NCBI RefSeq assembly: GCF_000325665.1
Contig: NC_019908.1
Location: 372,001-436,000, forward strand
Length of the DNA stretch: 64,000 nucleotides
Reading direction: 5' to 3'
Source: Brachyspira pilosicoli P43/6/78
GTDB lineage: Bacteria > Spirochaetota > Brachyspiria > Brachyspirales > Brachyspiraceae
In this document: positions 29,788-40,870 of the stretch, piece by piece
Layout of the letters: every line of letters starts with the position of its first letter
Numbering within the stretch: position 1 is the first letter of the stretch
Made by a program: the position numbers and the translations under genes
Notes under the pieces: model-generated
The model's input: only the letters and a program-made list of their open reading frames with translations
Database searches by the model: none
What the model was told of the DNA's origin: nothing

Positions 29788-31243
29788 ATACTCCTACCAT
29801 AAACTCTAATCCAGTTAGATTAACAGTCTTTATTTCCTCAGGCATATTAAAGCTATTATCTTCATAATATGTTCCGGCATTAATTGGTTTTGTATAAAAT
29901 CTATATCCAACACCTGCATTAATACCTAATGTATCAGTTATATTATACTGTATATTTGCTAAAAGTCCAATACCTAGCATTACATCTGTAGATTTTATTT
30001 TAGTTCCATTTGGTATTAATAAGTTTCCATTTCTATAATCACCGCCGTATACTTCGCCTATATCTGTAAAAGTTACACCGAGTCCTACATAAGGAGTTAA
30101 TACCAACCTTACTATTTCTTGATATATTTTTATATTTATATCAAAATTAAATCTTGTATCAATGCCATAGCTGGTTTTGAAAAAATCTCCAAATAATAAC
30201 CCCATGCTCAAATTAGGAGAAAATAATTGAAAGTCATAACCGAATTTAAGGTGCATACCTAAAGCATAATCATTTTTATTTAGATTTACTTTTATTTTAC
30301 CGCCAGCAGAGTTTGTGCCTTGGAATTCTTTTACTAAAGGATTTATTTTGTATGAAGCATAATTTATGTTAAGACCAAAAATAAAGTTTCCTATATAAGT
30401 TTCTCTAACAATATCTCCAACTTGTATATTTCTTCCTCTCGATATTGTTGCTATAGAATATTCACTTCCCATATCTTTTATTCTTAAAGTGCCTTTTTGT
30501 TTATATTGACCTTCTATAACATTTCCAGATGGTAAAACTATATCTTCAGATTTTGAATATACTTTAAATCTTGTATTTTTAGTAAGTCCATGATCATATC
30601 CTGCCAAAAGTATAATATTTCCATCTGTAATATCAGATATTTTCAAAGTTATTTTAAAAATATTTCTCATTTTTGTACTTACTTTATAAACCAAATCATT
30701 ACAAGCTTCATCAATAGCAGCATCTCTAAAAGCCTGTGAAGGATACCTGTCTATAGAATAATAACTAGAACCGCTTACTTTTGAAGAGTATAATATTTTT
30801 GTTGTAGAAACATCAACTATCTGCAAAACCAAATCTACATTAGCATATATTGTTCCTGTTCCATCATCACTGTCATAATCATATCTTGTGCTTGAGTGGG
30901 TTATTTTTCCTGTAATAGCTTTACTGTATCCGTATATTTTTCCCATTTCTATAACTTGTTCATCTGTTATGCCTGTTAATTGAAGTTCCATTTCTTTTAG
31001 GTATTTATCTAAATTTTCTCTATCTACTATATTAAATCTCTTCATTCTAGTAAGTGAGTTTTCTATTAATGTTGTAACTTTTTTACCTAAATCTTTACTA
31101 TAACCTGTAGAAACATCTTGTATTTCAAATACAGCTATATTTTCTTTTATATATTTTTCTGAGATTTCGTTTTTTACAATTTGCGAAAATAGATTGCTGC
31201 AAAATAATATTATGAAAATAATATAAAATAATTTTCTAATCAT
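29774..31243 (-). CDS. CsgG-like domain protein with probable outer-membrane beta-barrel
   Basis: 489 residues. After a signal peptide (about 1-20), residues 35-195 match the CsgG/HfaB-type domain: ENIAVFEIQDVSTGYSKDLG, FNIVDRENLDKYLKEMELQL, then YGYSKAITGKIT. A middle region (200-280) looks like a small beta domain. From about 285 the protein has alternating aromatic/glycine strands (NFIFGLNINYASY, VLTPYVGLGVTF) ending in phenylalanine, as in beta-barrel proteins. The joining is unusual because CsgG itself makes its pore from the N-terminal fold. The cysteine in LFCSNLFSQ does not sit in a clear lipobox. Confidence 0.72.
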   Translation of the reverse strand: MIRKLFYIIFIILFCSNLFSQIVKNEISEKYIKENIAVFEIQDVSTGYSKDLGKKVTTLIENSLTRMKRFNIVDRENLDKYLKEMELQLTGITDEQVIEMGKIYGYSKAITGKITHSSTRYDYDSDDGTGTIYANVDLVLQIVDVSTTKILYSSKVSGSSYYSIDRYPSQAFRDAAIDEACNDLVYKVSTKMRNIFKITLKISDITDGNIILLAGYDHGLTKNTRFKVYSKSEDIVLPSGNVIEGQYKQKGTLRIKDMGSEYSIATISRGRNIQVGDIVRETYIGNFIFGLNINYASYKINPLVKEFQGTNSAGGKIKVNLNKNDYALGMHLKFGYDFQLFSPNLSMGLLFGDFFKTSYGIDTRFNFDINIKIYQEIVRLVLTPYVGLGVTFTDIGEVYGGDYRNGNLLIPNGTKIKSTDVMLGIGLLANIQYNITDTLGINAGVGYRFYTKPINAGTYYEDNSFNMPEEIKTVNLTGLEFMVGVYGLF

Positions 31244-31277
31244 ATAATATATATTTAATAATTAAAATTTTTTTATT

Positions 31278-31305
31278 ATGTTATATTATTAAATAAAAAA
31301 GTCAA
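31278..31305 (-). promoter_or_regulatory. Candidate promoter of the CsgG-like operon
   Basis: TTGACT (31305-31300) and TAACAT (31283-31278) with a 16-base spacer on the minus strand, about 35 bases before the ATG at 31243. The rest of the gap up to secA (31306-31526) shows nothing clear beyond an AGGAG site at 31511. Confidence 0.55.
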
Positions 31306-31526
31306 ATATATTTCACTTTTTCTATTTTATAACTTCATAATAATAGTTTATTATTTTTTTTGTTATATAATAAAATAACAATAAATTTAAATAGTAAAAT
31401 AATTTTTTTGTACTTTATTATATTTACATTATATGTTATTATTAAGTTTAAATAAAGAATATTTTAGTTATTTATTTGTTTATAATGTTTAAGCAATCTT
31501 GATTTAATAAAGGAGATTTACCTATA

Positions 31527-34463
31527 ATGGGAGCGATGGATTTAGTATTTAAATTAATATTTGGCTCTAAAGAACAAAATGATGCCAAAATATTAAAACC
31601 TATAGCAGAGAAAACATTAACATTTGAAGAAGAAATAAAGAAATTAACTAATGAAGAGTTAACTAATAAAACAAAAGAGTTCAGACAAAGAGTAGAAGAT
31701 TATATAGGCTGTAAGACAGAGGAATTAGATTTATCAAAAGAAGAAAATAAAAAGAAACTTCAAGATATATTAGATGAATTACTTCCAGAAGCATTTGCTG
31801 TTGTACGTGAGGCAAGTTTAAGAACTACGGGCATGAGGCATTTTGATGTGCAGATAATGGGCGGAGCAGTTTTGCATCAAGGAAGAATTGCTGAGATGAA
31901 AACGGGTGAAGGTAAGACTCTTGTTGCTACTTTGGCGGTTTATCTTAATGCTTTAACAGGGCTTGGTGTGCATGTAGTTACAGTAAATGATTATCTTGCT
32001 AAAAGGGACGCTGAATGGATGATGCCTATATACTCTATGCTTGGCATTAGTGTTGGTATACTTGATAATACTAGACCGCATTCACCAGAAAGAAGAGCGG
32101 TTTATAATTGCGATGTTGTTTATGGTACTAATAACGAGTTTGGTTTCGACTATTTAAGAGATAATATGGTTGTGAGAAAAGAAGATAAAGTTCAGAGAAA
32201 GTTTTATCATGCCATAGTGGACGAGGTTGACAGTATTTTAATAGACGAAGCTAGAACTCCTCTTATAATATCAGGACCTGCAGAAAAAAATATTAAAATG
32301 TATTATGAGATAGACAGAATTATACCTATGCTTAAGCAGGCAGAAACTGATGAGAGAATGAGAGAGGTGGCAGGCACTGGTGATTATGTATTGATAGAAA
32401 AAGATAAAAACGTATACCTTACAGAAGAGGGTGTAAAGAAAGTAGAAAAACTTCTTAATATAGAAAACCTTTATGGTGCTCAAAGCAGTACAATAGTTCA
32501 CCATGTTAATCAGGCATTAAAGGCTCATAAGGTATTTAAACGCGATGTTGATTATATGGTTACAGACGGAGAGGTTTTGATTGTAGATGAGTTTACAGGT
32601 CGTGTTCTTGAAGGAAGACGCTATAGTGACGGACTTCACCAAGCAATAGAGGCTAAAGAAAAAGTTGCTATACAAAATGAATCTCAAACTTATGCAACAA
32701 TCACTTTCCAAAACTATTTTAGAATGTATCCAAAACTTTCTGGTATGACTGGTACTGCAGAAACAGAGGCAGAAGAGTTTTATAAAATATATAAGTTAGA
32801 TGTTGCAGTTATACCTACAAATAAGCCTATAGCAAGACAGGATTTATCAGACAGAATATATAGAACAAGAAAAGCAAAATTTGAGGCATTAGCAAAATAT
32901 ATTAAAGAGCTTCAAGATGCAGGAAAACCTGTGTTAGTTGGTACAGTGTCAGTTGAGATGAACGAAGAATTATCTAAAGTATTTAAAAGACATAAAATTA
33001 CACATGAAGTACTTAATGCTAAAAACCACTCAAGAGAAGCTCAGATAATCGCCCAAGCAGGTGAGCCTGGTGCTGTTACACTTGCTACAAACATGGCAGG
33101 TCGTGGTACGGACATTGTATTAGGAGGTAACCCTATTGCTAAAGGTGTTTCTGAGATAGAACAAATACTTACAATAATGAAAGACAGGGCATTTAAAGAG
33201 AGAGACCCTTACAAAAAAGAAGAATTAAATCAAAAAATAAAATCTATAGACCTTTACAAAGAAGCTTTTGTAAGATTTGTTATTGCTGGTAAGATTGATG
33301 AGGCTAGAGAGTTAGCTGAAAAGAATAATGCTTTAGAGATGCTTGAGAAGGTAGAGAGAATTACACAAATAAATGAAAAATCTAAAATAGATAAAGAAAA
33401 AGTACTTGCTGCTGGCGGTTTGCATGTTATAGGAAGTGAAAGGCATGAGGCTAGACGTATTGACAATCAGCTTCGCGGTAGGAGCGGAAGACAGGGAGAC
33501 CCTGGATTAAGTGTATTTTTCTTATCGCTTGAAGATGACTTGATGAGACTTTTTGGTGGTGAGAGAGTTTCTAGTATGATGCTTGCTATGGGTATGGGTG
33601 AGGAAGAAGAGCTTGGACACAAGTGGCTTAATAAATCTATTGAAAATGCTCAGAGAAAAGTTGAGGGAAGGAACTTTGATATAAGAAAACATTTGCTTGA
33701 GTATGATGATGTTATGAATCAGCAGCGTATGGCAGTTTATGCTGAGAGAGATTATATACTTTATTCTGATGATATTTCTCCAAGAATAGAAGAGATTATT
33801 TCTGATGTAACTGATTCTACTGTGAGAGAGATAGCTGATGGTAAAAAAACTGTTGATCCTATGGAGATAACAAAATGGCTTAATAGTTATTTAATTGGTA
33901 TAGATGAAGATGCAGCAAACAAAACTGTTGAAGGCGGAGTTGAAAATGCAATAAAAAATCTCACCAACATATTATTAGAAGCATATAGAAAAAAATCTCT
34001 TGAAGTAGATGAAAAGATATTTAGAGAAGTAGAGAAAAATATATTCCTTTCAATTATAGATAATAGATGGAAAGACCATTTATTTGCTATGGACAGTTTA
34101 AGAGAGGGTATTGGTTTAAGGGGATATGCAGAGAAAAACCCTCTTACAGAATATAAACTTGAAGGCTATAAAATGTTTGTAGCTACTATGGACGTTATTC
34201 ACAATGAGCTTATTAATCTTTTAATGAGAGTGAGAATAATGCCTAATGCATTTAATAACACAGAAAGAGAAAGTGCTTTTGACGGAGGAGTTGAAGAGAA
34301 GAGCAGTGCTAGTGCAATGGATAATAACAATCAAAATGCTAAACCAAAAATAGCACAGGCTCAAGTAAAAATGACAAACAAAATAGGCAGAAATGACCCT
34401 TGTCCTTGCGGAAGCGGTAAGAAATATAAGCATTGCCATGGTAAAGACAGTAAAGATAATTAA
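31527..34463 (+). CDS. secA: Preprotein translocase ATPase SecA
   Basis: 978-residue motor of Sec secretion. Walker A MKTGEGKTL at 124-132, DEVDSILIDEARTPLIISG, TGMTGTAETEAEEF and the second ATPase half with NMAGRGTDIVLGG and RRIDNQLRGRSGRQGDPG are all present. The C-terminus ends in the zinc-binding SEC-C motif CPCGSGKKYKHCH. AGGAG precedes the ATG. The length is in the usual range and no defect is visible. Confidence 0.98.
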   Translation: MGAMDLVFKLIFGSKEQNDAKILKPIAEKTLTFEEEIKKLTNEELTNKTKEFRQRVEDYIGCKTEELDLSKEENKKKLQDILDELLPEAFAVVREASLRTTGMRHFDVQIMGGAVLHQGRIAEMKTGEGKTLVATLAVYLNALTGLGVHVVTVNDYLAKRDAEWMMPIYSMLGISVGILDNTRPHSPERRAVYNCDVVYGTNNEFGFDYLRDNMVVRKEDKVQRKFYHAIVDEVDSILIDEARTPLIISGPAEKNIKMYYEIDRIIPMLKQAETDERMREVAGTGDYVLIEKDKNVYLTEEGVKKVEKLLNIENLYGAQSSTIVHHVNQALKAHKVFKRDVDYMVTDGEVLIVDEFTGRVLEGRRYSDGLHQAIEAKEKVAIQNESQTYATITFQNYFRMYPKLSGMTGTAETEAEEFYKIYKLDVAVIPTNKPIARQDLSDRIYRTRKAKFEALAKYIKELQDAGKPVLVGTVSVEMNEELSKVFKRHKITHEVLNAKNHSREAQIIAQAGEPGAVTLATNMAGRGTDIVLGGNPIAKGVSEIEQILTIMKDRAFKERDPYKKEELNQKIKSIDLYKEAFVRFVIAGKIDEARELAEKNNALEMLEKVERITQINEKSKIDKEKVLAAGGLHVIGSERHEARRIDNQLRGRSGRQGDPGLSVFFLSLEDDLMRLFGGERVSSMMLAMGMGEEEELGHKWLNKSIENAQRKVEGRNFDIRKHLLEYDDVMNQQRMAVYAERDYILYSDDISPRIEEIISDVTDSTVREIADGKKTVDPMEITKWLNSYLIGIDEDAANKTVEGGVENAIKNLTNILLEAYRKKSLEVDEKIFREVEKNIFLSIIDNRWKDHLFAMDSLREGIGLRGYAEKNPLTEYKLEGYKMFVATMDVIHNELINLLMRVRIMPNAFNNTERESAFDGGVEEKSSASAMDNNNQNAKPKIAQAQVKMTNKIGRNDPCPCGSGKKYKHCHGKDSKDN

Positions 34464-34505
34464 AAAATATAAGCTTTTATTTTAATTATATATTGGATTA
34501 TATTT

Positions 34506-35387
34506 ATGCCAGATAATAAAGAAATTGTAACTTTAAAAAAAGAATTATTTGAAGGAGAATATTCGGATATATTAAAAGCAATATCTTCTTCAAATACTTT
34601 TTTGGCTAAATCAACTATAGAATCTTATTTAAGAGAGTTTAGTGCAGATAATAATAAAAGAAAGCTGAATGCTATAGAGTTATTTGTAGCGGAATATTCA
34701 AAGCTTCATTATTATGATGATGGAAGTGTAATAAAAGTTATAGATGAATTATTCAAATACAAAACTATTAACTCTATTAAAAATATTACTTTTGATACGA
34801 ATATAAATAATGCTTTACTATATGGAGACTTTGTAAGGTTTATTTTTGCTTTATATTTTGGTAAGTATCAAGAGGAATTAAATATAATAATAAAATATAT
34901 TTATGAATCTATATCTGTAATATCACATAATTTAGTTTCAAATTTTGATAAAGATAAAATCAATATAATAAAATCTTCTTCAGTATATAGAAATATATTT
35001 GATGTACTTGCTTTGTTTTCAGAGATGGCAGGAGATGCTAGAAGCAGGGCAGAGGTTATGCATTATAAAAGTTATATTACTGCTAATGTTATGCAAGACT
35101 ATAGGGCATTGATTGGACCTGATATGATAAAAACAGCAATTTGCTTTGAAGAGATTGAGGATAATGAAAGGGCTATAAATATATATAAGTCAATAACTAG
35201 TGATTTTGAATGCGTACTTTCATCTATTGTGTATGGTAATTACAAAGAAGAAGATAGAGATGAGGATTATATATCATTAGTCTCATTATGGCAGGCTTAT
35301 GACGGCATTCAAAGAATAGAAAATACTAATGCATATGAAGAGAAAATGGATATAATAGAAAAATCAATACATAAAATTATTTCGTAA
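34506..35387 (+). CDS. Helical protein of unknown function
   Basis: 293 residues without signal peptide or membrane segments. Predicted mostly alpha-helical; a stretch near 210-230 (AICFEEIEDNERAINIYKSI) resembles a single TPR-like helical pair. It follows secA by 42 bases without a clear terminator and may share its transcript. It overlaps the convergent transporter gene by 11 bases. Confidence 0.65.
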   Translation: MPDNKEIVTLKKELFEGEYSDILKAISSSNTFLAKSTIESYLREFSADNNKRKLNAIELFVAEYSKLHYYDDGSVIKVIDELFKYKTINSIKNITFDTNINNALLYGDFVRFIFALYFGKYQEELNIIIKYIYESISVISHNLVSNFDKDKINIIKSSSVYRNIFDVLALFSEMAGDARSRAEVMHYKSYITANVMQDYRALIGPDMIKTAICFEEIEDNERAINIYKSITSDFECVLSSIVYGNYKEEDRDEDYISLVSLWQAYDGIQRIENTNAYEEKMDIIEKSIHKIIS

Positions 35388-36280
35388 TTATTTTTTTATT
35401 ATTATCAGCAAGAGATGAATATATAATTCCAATTAATATTAAAGCTCCTCCTATTATTTGTGCTATATATGGTTTTTCATGAAGTAAAATAATAGCACCA
35501 ACTGTAGAGAAGAAAGGTACAGAATCATATATTATGCTTGCTTTCATTGCACCTATTTTGGATACTGCTATATTCCAAAATATAAATCCCATAGCTGAAG
35601 GAAATATACCAATATATATAAGCACAATTGCTAAATTAAAGTTTAGAATATGTGCTTGATTATTAATATATTTAGGAATCATTAATATTGCTAATGGAAT
35701 AAGACCTATTGCTACCATGAGATAGAAAAAAGTAGTTTGAGGGAAGTCTTTAGGTTTAATTCTTAATGTTAGAGTATATACTGCAAATAATATTACAGCG
35801 AAAATCATATATAAATCGCCTATAGAAAATTTTAATTTGCTTATAACTTCTATGCTTCCTTTTGTAAGTAAAATAATAACACCTAAAATAATTATAAATA
35901 ATCCCTGTTTTTGAGGTTTGCTTAAATGTTTTTTCCATAGAACTCTGCTTATCAAAGCTATTATAATAGGGGATAATGTTGCTATTAAAGACATATTAGT
36001 GGCATTAGAAGTATGAGCTGCCAAATATACAAAAGTATTAAAAATAGTAATACCCAATACTGAAATTATTATAATTTTTATCCATAAACCTTTTAAAAGA
36101 TGAATATTTTTTATTAAACTTACTATACAAAAAGGAGTTAAGACCAAGAAAGTAACAAGCCATCTGTAAAATGATATTTCTATTGGGGATAAGCCTGTGA
36201 GGTATCTTGCAGCTACAAAATTTGTACTCCATATTATAACTGCTAGTATGGCAAATATATAGCCATTGTTAAATTTATTT

Positions 36281-36288
<8 letters not shown>
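35377..36288 (-). CDS. DMT-superfamily (EamA) transporter
   Basis: 303 residues with about ten membrane segments arranged as two EamA repeats. The first starts YIFAILAVIIWSTNFVAARYL; the second ends with YIAQIIGGALILIGIIYSS. Inner-membrane metabolite exporter or importer of unknown substrate. Its start overlaps the end of scpA by 8 bases, so it is translated from the scpA message. Confidence 0.88.
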
Positions 36289-37165
<877 letters not shown>

Positions 37166-37211
37166 GATTGATATAATATATAATAAAAATATAAAAATTC
37201 AAGCGTATTAA

Positions 37212-37874
37212 TTATTCTACAGCACCATATTGTTGTAAATATTCTATTAAAGCATCACCTTTTTTATAGTTAGCTCTTATATATGCTATTATAGATTCTC
37301 CATTTTTATCTTTAGCATTAACATCTATACCGTTTTTACATAGTATTTCAATAGTAGGCATCATCTCTTCTCTTGTAGCAGCCGACATGAAAACCATCAT
37401 CAAAGCATTATCTCCATCATTATTTACCGCATTAATATCTATTTCAGAGTCAATTAGAGTTTGAACAACATTGCTATAGAGTTTGTATGAAGCCACATGC
37501 AAAGCATTTTCTCCATAGCTGTTTTTTGCATTAATATTTATTTTTGCCTTTATAAGCATTTTAGCAATATCATTTCTTCCCTCTGAAGCAGCAAATATCA
37601 AAGCATTATATCCAACATTATCCACTATATTAACATCAGCATTATGTCGTATAAGAAGTTTTACTATATTCGGATATCCCTTATGCGAAGCAAGCATTAA
37701 ACCAGTAAGTCCGTCTTCTGTTGTAACATTTACATTTACCTTTCTATCTAGCATAGTTATAACGGTTTCATATTTTCCATTTTCGCATGCTTTTAAAAAT
37801 TTTACTTCATCATCTGTTAAAGAATAAAGCTTACAAGAGAATAAAGCTAGTAAAATAAAAAAAATATTTTTCAT
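37212..37874 (-). CDS. Exported ankyrin-repeat protein
   Basis: 220 residues: a signal peptide (MKNIFFILLALFSCKLYS, cleavage near 18), then about five ankyrin repeats with cores such as DGLTGLMLASHKGYPNIVKLL, VGYNALIFAASEGRNDIAKML and YGENALHVASYKLYSNVVQTL. Probably a periplasmic protein-binding module; partner unknown. It is much smaller than the cytosolic ankyrin protein at 46212. Confidence 0.85.
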   Translation of the reverse strand: MKNIFFILLALFSCKLYSLTDDEVKFLKACENGKYETVITMLDRKVNVNVTTEDGLTGLMLASHKGYPNIVKLLIRHNADVNIVDNVGYNALIFAASEGRNDIAKMLIKAKININAKNSYGENALHVASYKLYSNVVQTLIDSEIDINAVNNDGDNALMMVFMSAATREEMMPTIEILCKNGIDVNAKDKNGESIIAYIRANYKKGDALIEYLQQYGAVE

Positions 37875-37910
37875 AAATCCCCAAAAATTATATTGTTATA
37901 AATATTTATT

Positions 37911-38066
37911 TTAAGCTTGAGCGTTTAAAGCCCCGCCTGTTACTTTTGCAGCCACATTTATGGTTGTAGTTTTTTCTGTAAGGTCGGTTGTAACTGTAAC
38001 TTCTACACCGCCTATACTTTGCACATATTTATTGGTATTACTAGTTGATGATATACCTGTAATCAT
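37911..38066 (-). CDS. Small protein of unknown function (51 residues)
   Basis: ATG at 38066-38064 with AGGGG 7 bases upstream; the frame ends at 37911. The 51 residues are rich in Thr, Val, Ser and Gly, start MITGISSTSNTNKYVQSIGG and end VAAKVTGGALNAQA, with no signal peptide, Cys or long hydrophobic stretch. The composition suggests beta structure. It lies in a 296-base gap between the ankyrin gene and a flavoprotein, with its own ribosome site. Coding support comes from the ribosome site and codon choice only. Confidence 0.6.
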   Translation of the reverse strand: MITGISSTSNTNKYVQSIGGVEVTVTTDLTEKTTTINVAAKVTGGALNAQA

Positions 38067-38169
38067 TATTCTACCCCTAAAATAAATTTGTAATAATGAT
38101 TTATTGTATTATAAACTAATAATAAAAACAATACTAAAAAAATTATGTAATATCATTATTTTATAATTA

Positions 38170-39531
38170 TTAATTTATTTTTTTGCAAGTATTATCTATT
38201 ATTTTTTTATACGGCATTAATATATATTGATTCATTTTGCCTCTCATCTTCTTCTGTACGCTTGGAATAGACATTAAATATCCTGCTAATTTCATCTGAA
38301 GCATTCTTCCTCTTTGTTTTTGAGGGAAATCATATATATTATGTTTTTTATAATATTTATGGTCAGCTTTCATTATTCCTTGCATAATATATATTAAATC
38401 TCTAAATATTTTCATTCCTCCTACGCCGTAAAAGTTTTTTGGTCGTGAGCATTTATTTAGTATAGCATAATTCATAGTTTGAGAGAGTTTTTTTAATTCT
38501 TCTAAAGTGTTGTCTTTATTGTCGTTTGCAACATAAGTTAAGAAATTTCCTCCAACTTCACAGCGTGCTTCAATTAGAGTTTGTAAATTATATTCTTTGT
38601 CATAATCACCCGCTACAATATATCCAACAGGCATACCTTCAGTAACCATTCTATGTCCATTACAAAATTGCCTATCTTCATAAATCTTAAAACTAGAATG
38701 TGTATAATGATTTTCTATAGTAAAAGCATAAATAATAGCATTAGCCTTTTGTATCTCTCTTCTTAGAAACTCATCAAATCCATCTTTATAAACACATTTA
38801 CCCGTAATAGCACAGCCAAAACACCCCATACAGCCACCATGAAATTTATACTCTCTAATATTTATCTCCCTTGTGCTGTAATTAAACATAGCCTTAAAAT
38901 CTTCTATCATATTTCTTAAATTAGTGTCATCTTTAGCACAGTTTGTAACTATAACAACGTCTTTATTTTCATCTTTAATAGATGTTGTTTCAACTTGTCT
39001 TTTATAAATATTAATATTATTTTTTTCTTTATTATCATTATTATTAGAGTTTATATTATTTTGAGCAGAAAATATTAAATAATTAAAAAACTCTATAGCC
39101 TCTTCCTGACCTTTCTTTGTAAGCAAGTCGTCCATGTCAGCAGAAAACCCTTTGATATATTTAAGATTCAAATCCAAACAATTTTCTTCTACAAACTTAT
39201 GAGCTGTTGTATCATAAAAGTGTTTTGATGTTGATACTTGTGTAGCATATTTTTGAGATAAATCAATATTCTTTTCTTTTAATAATTCTATAAACCTATG
39301 CAGTTGATACGGCACTAAAAAAGTATAAACGGGGTAGGCAAATATTATAATATCTGCTTTGTTTATTTCTTTTTCTACTTCATTAAAGTTTTTTTCGTAG
39401 TATCTTACTTTTTGAGCAGCATTTAAAAAAGAGAAACTATGATTTGTAAAAGCTTTCTCTAAAAAAAGCAATGTTTGTAATGTAATGCTGCCGTTTCCTT
39501 TGGGGCTTCCATTTATAACTAAAATATTCAC
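38170..39531 (-). CDS. Two-domain flavodoxin-like NAD(P)H:FMN oxidoreductase
   Basis: 453 residues joining two flavodoxin-like domains. Domain 1 (1-165) starts NILVINGSPKGNGSITLQTL, a typical FMN-reductase phosphate loop. An Asn/Lys linker follows (about 165-190). Domain 2 (about 195-335) has lost the GSP loop but has a cysteine cluster, GCMGCFGCAITGKCVYKD near 233-250, like that of iron-sulfur flavoproteins. The C-terminal 100 residues are basic and helical. It could be a redox enzyme handling low-potential electrons; substrate unknown. Confidence 0.75.
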   Translation of the reverse strand: MNILVINGSPKGNGSITLQTLLFLEKAFTNHSFSFLNAAQKVRYYEKNFNEVEKEINKADIIIFAYPVYTFLVPYQLHRFIELLKEKNIDLSQKYATQVSTSKHFYDTTAHKFVEENCLDLNLKYIKGFSADMDDLLTKKGQEEAIEFFNYLIFSAQNNINSNNNDNKEKNNINIYKRQVETTSIKDENKDVVIVTNCAKDDTNLRNMIEDFKAMFNYSTREINIREYKFHGGCMGCFGCAITGKCVYKDGFDEFLRREIQKANAIIYAFTIENHYTHSSFKIYEDRQFCNGHRMVTEGMPVGYIVAGDYDKEYNLQTLIEARCEVGGNFLTYVANDNKDNTLEELKKLSQTMNYAILNKCSRPKNFYGVGGMKIFRDLIYIMQGIMKADHKYYKKHNIYDFPQKQRGRMLQMKLAGYLMSIPSVQKKMRGKMNQYILMPYKKIIDNTCKKIN

Positions 39532-39589
39532 TTATAATACTCCATATTTTTTATAGAGTATTATATTTTATTGAGTGAAAATTACAATA

Positions 39590-40675
39590 TTAGTATCTCC
39601 ATATACCCCAAATATCTATTCCAGCACCAAAAGCATTATTAATTTCAAAATCTTTGTCTTTACGCATTAAGCCCTGACCATCAGCATATGCCGTAAGACC
39701 GAATGTAAGATTCTCTATTAGGGTAACTTGCAATTCGCCTTCTATACCATAATAAAGTTTATATAATCCAGTAGTTTTATAAATATTTCCTTCAAACATA
39801 AGTCTTGGCATTATATAATAATATATAGCTCCAAGTTTAGATTCAAATTTAGCAGGAAGCATTATATAAAAACGCATACTGTCTGTAGCACGCTCTCCAT
39901 CTTCATTGTATAAATAATTAAATAGCATATCTTCAGCATAAGCAGCATCAATAGTAGCCCATCTGCTCTTTATACCATAATAGAAAGCAAGTTTTATAGG
40001 CAAACTTATCTGTACAGGTGCACTGTCAAATCTTGAAAGCATAACTGTACCGTACAAACTTCCGCCTATCACCATAGGAGCAACTGATGTGTCTGTTATA
40101 TTATTTGTAATTGAAGATAATTGTATTCCATAATGTAATGATATAGTAAACTCATCTAATAAGCCGCCTCTAAATAAAAATGTAAATTTAGGAGTTGTGC
40201 TTATAGCTAATTTAGCACCATAACGGCTTCCATCAGCAACACCAAAAGACACAGGAACTGATAATCTGTATTTATCTGTTGCAAAGCCAAAAGATGCTGA
40301 GTGTGTTGATATTATAGGAGCATTTTTTTCGTTTAAATTATTGTATAAATTAAATTGATAACCTATGCCGAATATTCCATAGCTTAAACCAATAAAACCT
40401 TTAGGAGCTATTGCAAAGTTCTGCTCTCCTTTAGAGTTTGTGATTGTATTATCAAACATATATCTTAAATCTAATATAGAAACACCAAGCTTAAAAGGTC
40501 TGTTATGATTCATAAGCGGAGAAAAGTTATAAATAGTGCTTATTCTATCGCTTCCAGCTCTTGTAGAGTTTACTCCGTCTATAAGGTTATGCATATTATC
40601 TTTGTCTAACATATCGTCTATTGCAAATACATTAATACTAAAAATAAATAATAGTGCTATAATAACTTTTTTCAT
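39590..40675 (-). CDS. Probable outer-membrane beta-barrel protein
   Basis: 361 residues with a signal peptide (MKKVIIALLFIFSINVFA, cleavage near 18). The mature part alternates polar and aromatic residues (KLGVSILDLRYMF, FIGLSYGIFGIGYQF) and ends in aromatic residues (AGIDIWGIWRY), as barrel proteins do. No family recognised. A single gene; a ribosome site (GGAAAG) precedes the start. Confidence 0.65.
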   Translation of the reverse strand: MKKVIIALLFIFSINVFAIDDMLDKDNMHNLIDGVNSTRAGSDRISTIYNFSPLMNHNRPFKLGVSILDLRYMFDNTITNSKGEQNFAIAPKGFIGLSYGIFGIGYQFNLYNNLNEKNAPIISTHSASFGFATDKYRLSVPVSFGVADGSRYGAKLAISTTPKFTFLFRGGLLDEFTISLHYGIQLSSITNNITDTSVAPMVIGGSLYGTVMLSRFDSAPVQISLPIKLAFYYGIKSRWATIDAAYAEDMLFNYLYNEDGERATDSMRFYIMLPAKFESKLGAIYYYIMPRLMFEGNIYKTTGLYKLYYGIEGELQVTLIENLTFGLTAYADGQGLMRKDKDFEINNAFGAGIDIWGIWRY

Positions 40676-40870
40676 CTTTTACCCGCTCTTTCCTTTTAAA
40701 ATATATAGTAGTTTATAATATAAGATTTTTTTTTTCAAGCCTATGAGATAATTTTATTTTTTTAGTTATTTGTTAAAAAATGATAAAATTATAATTGATT
40801 TTTTGTTATTTAAATAATAAAATCTATATTTAATAATAAAAATTATAAGCCTTATCGGAGTAAAGCTATT

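Noticed and set aside
32271-33466. Minus-strand frames inside secA
   Set aside because: Shadows of the conserved secA reading frame with no ribosome sites or family features.
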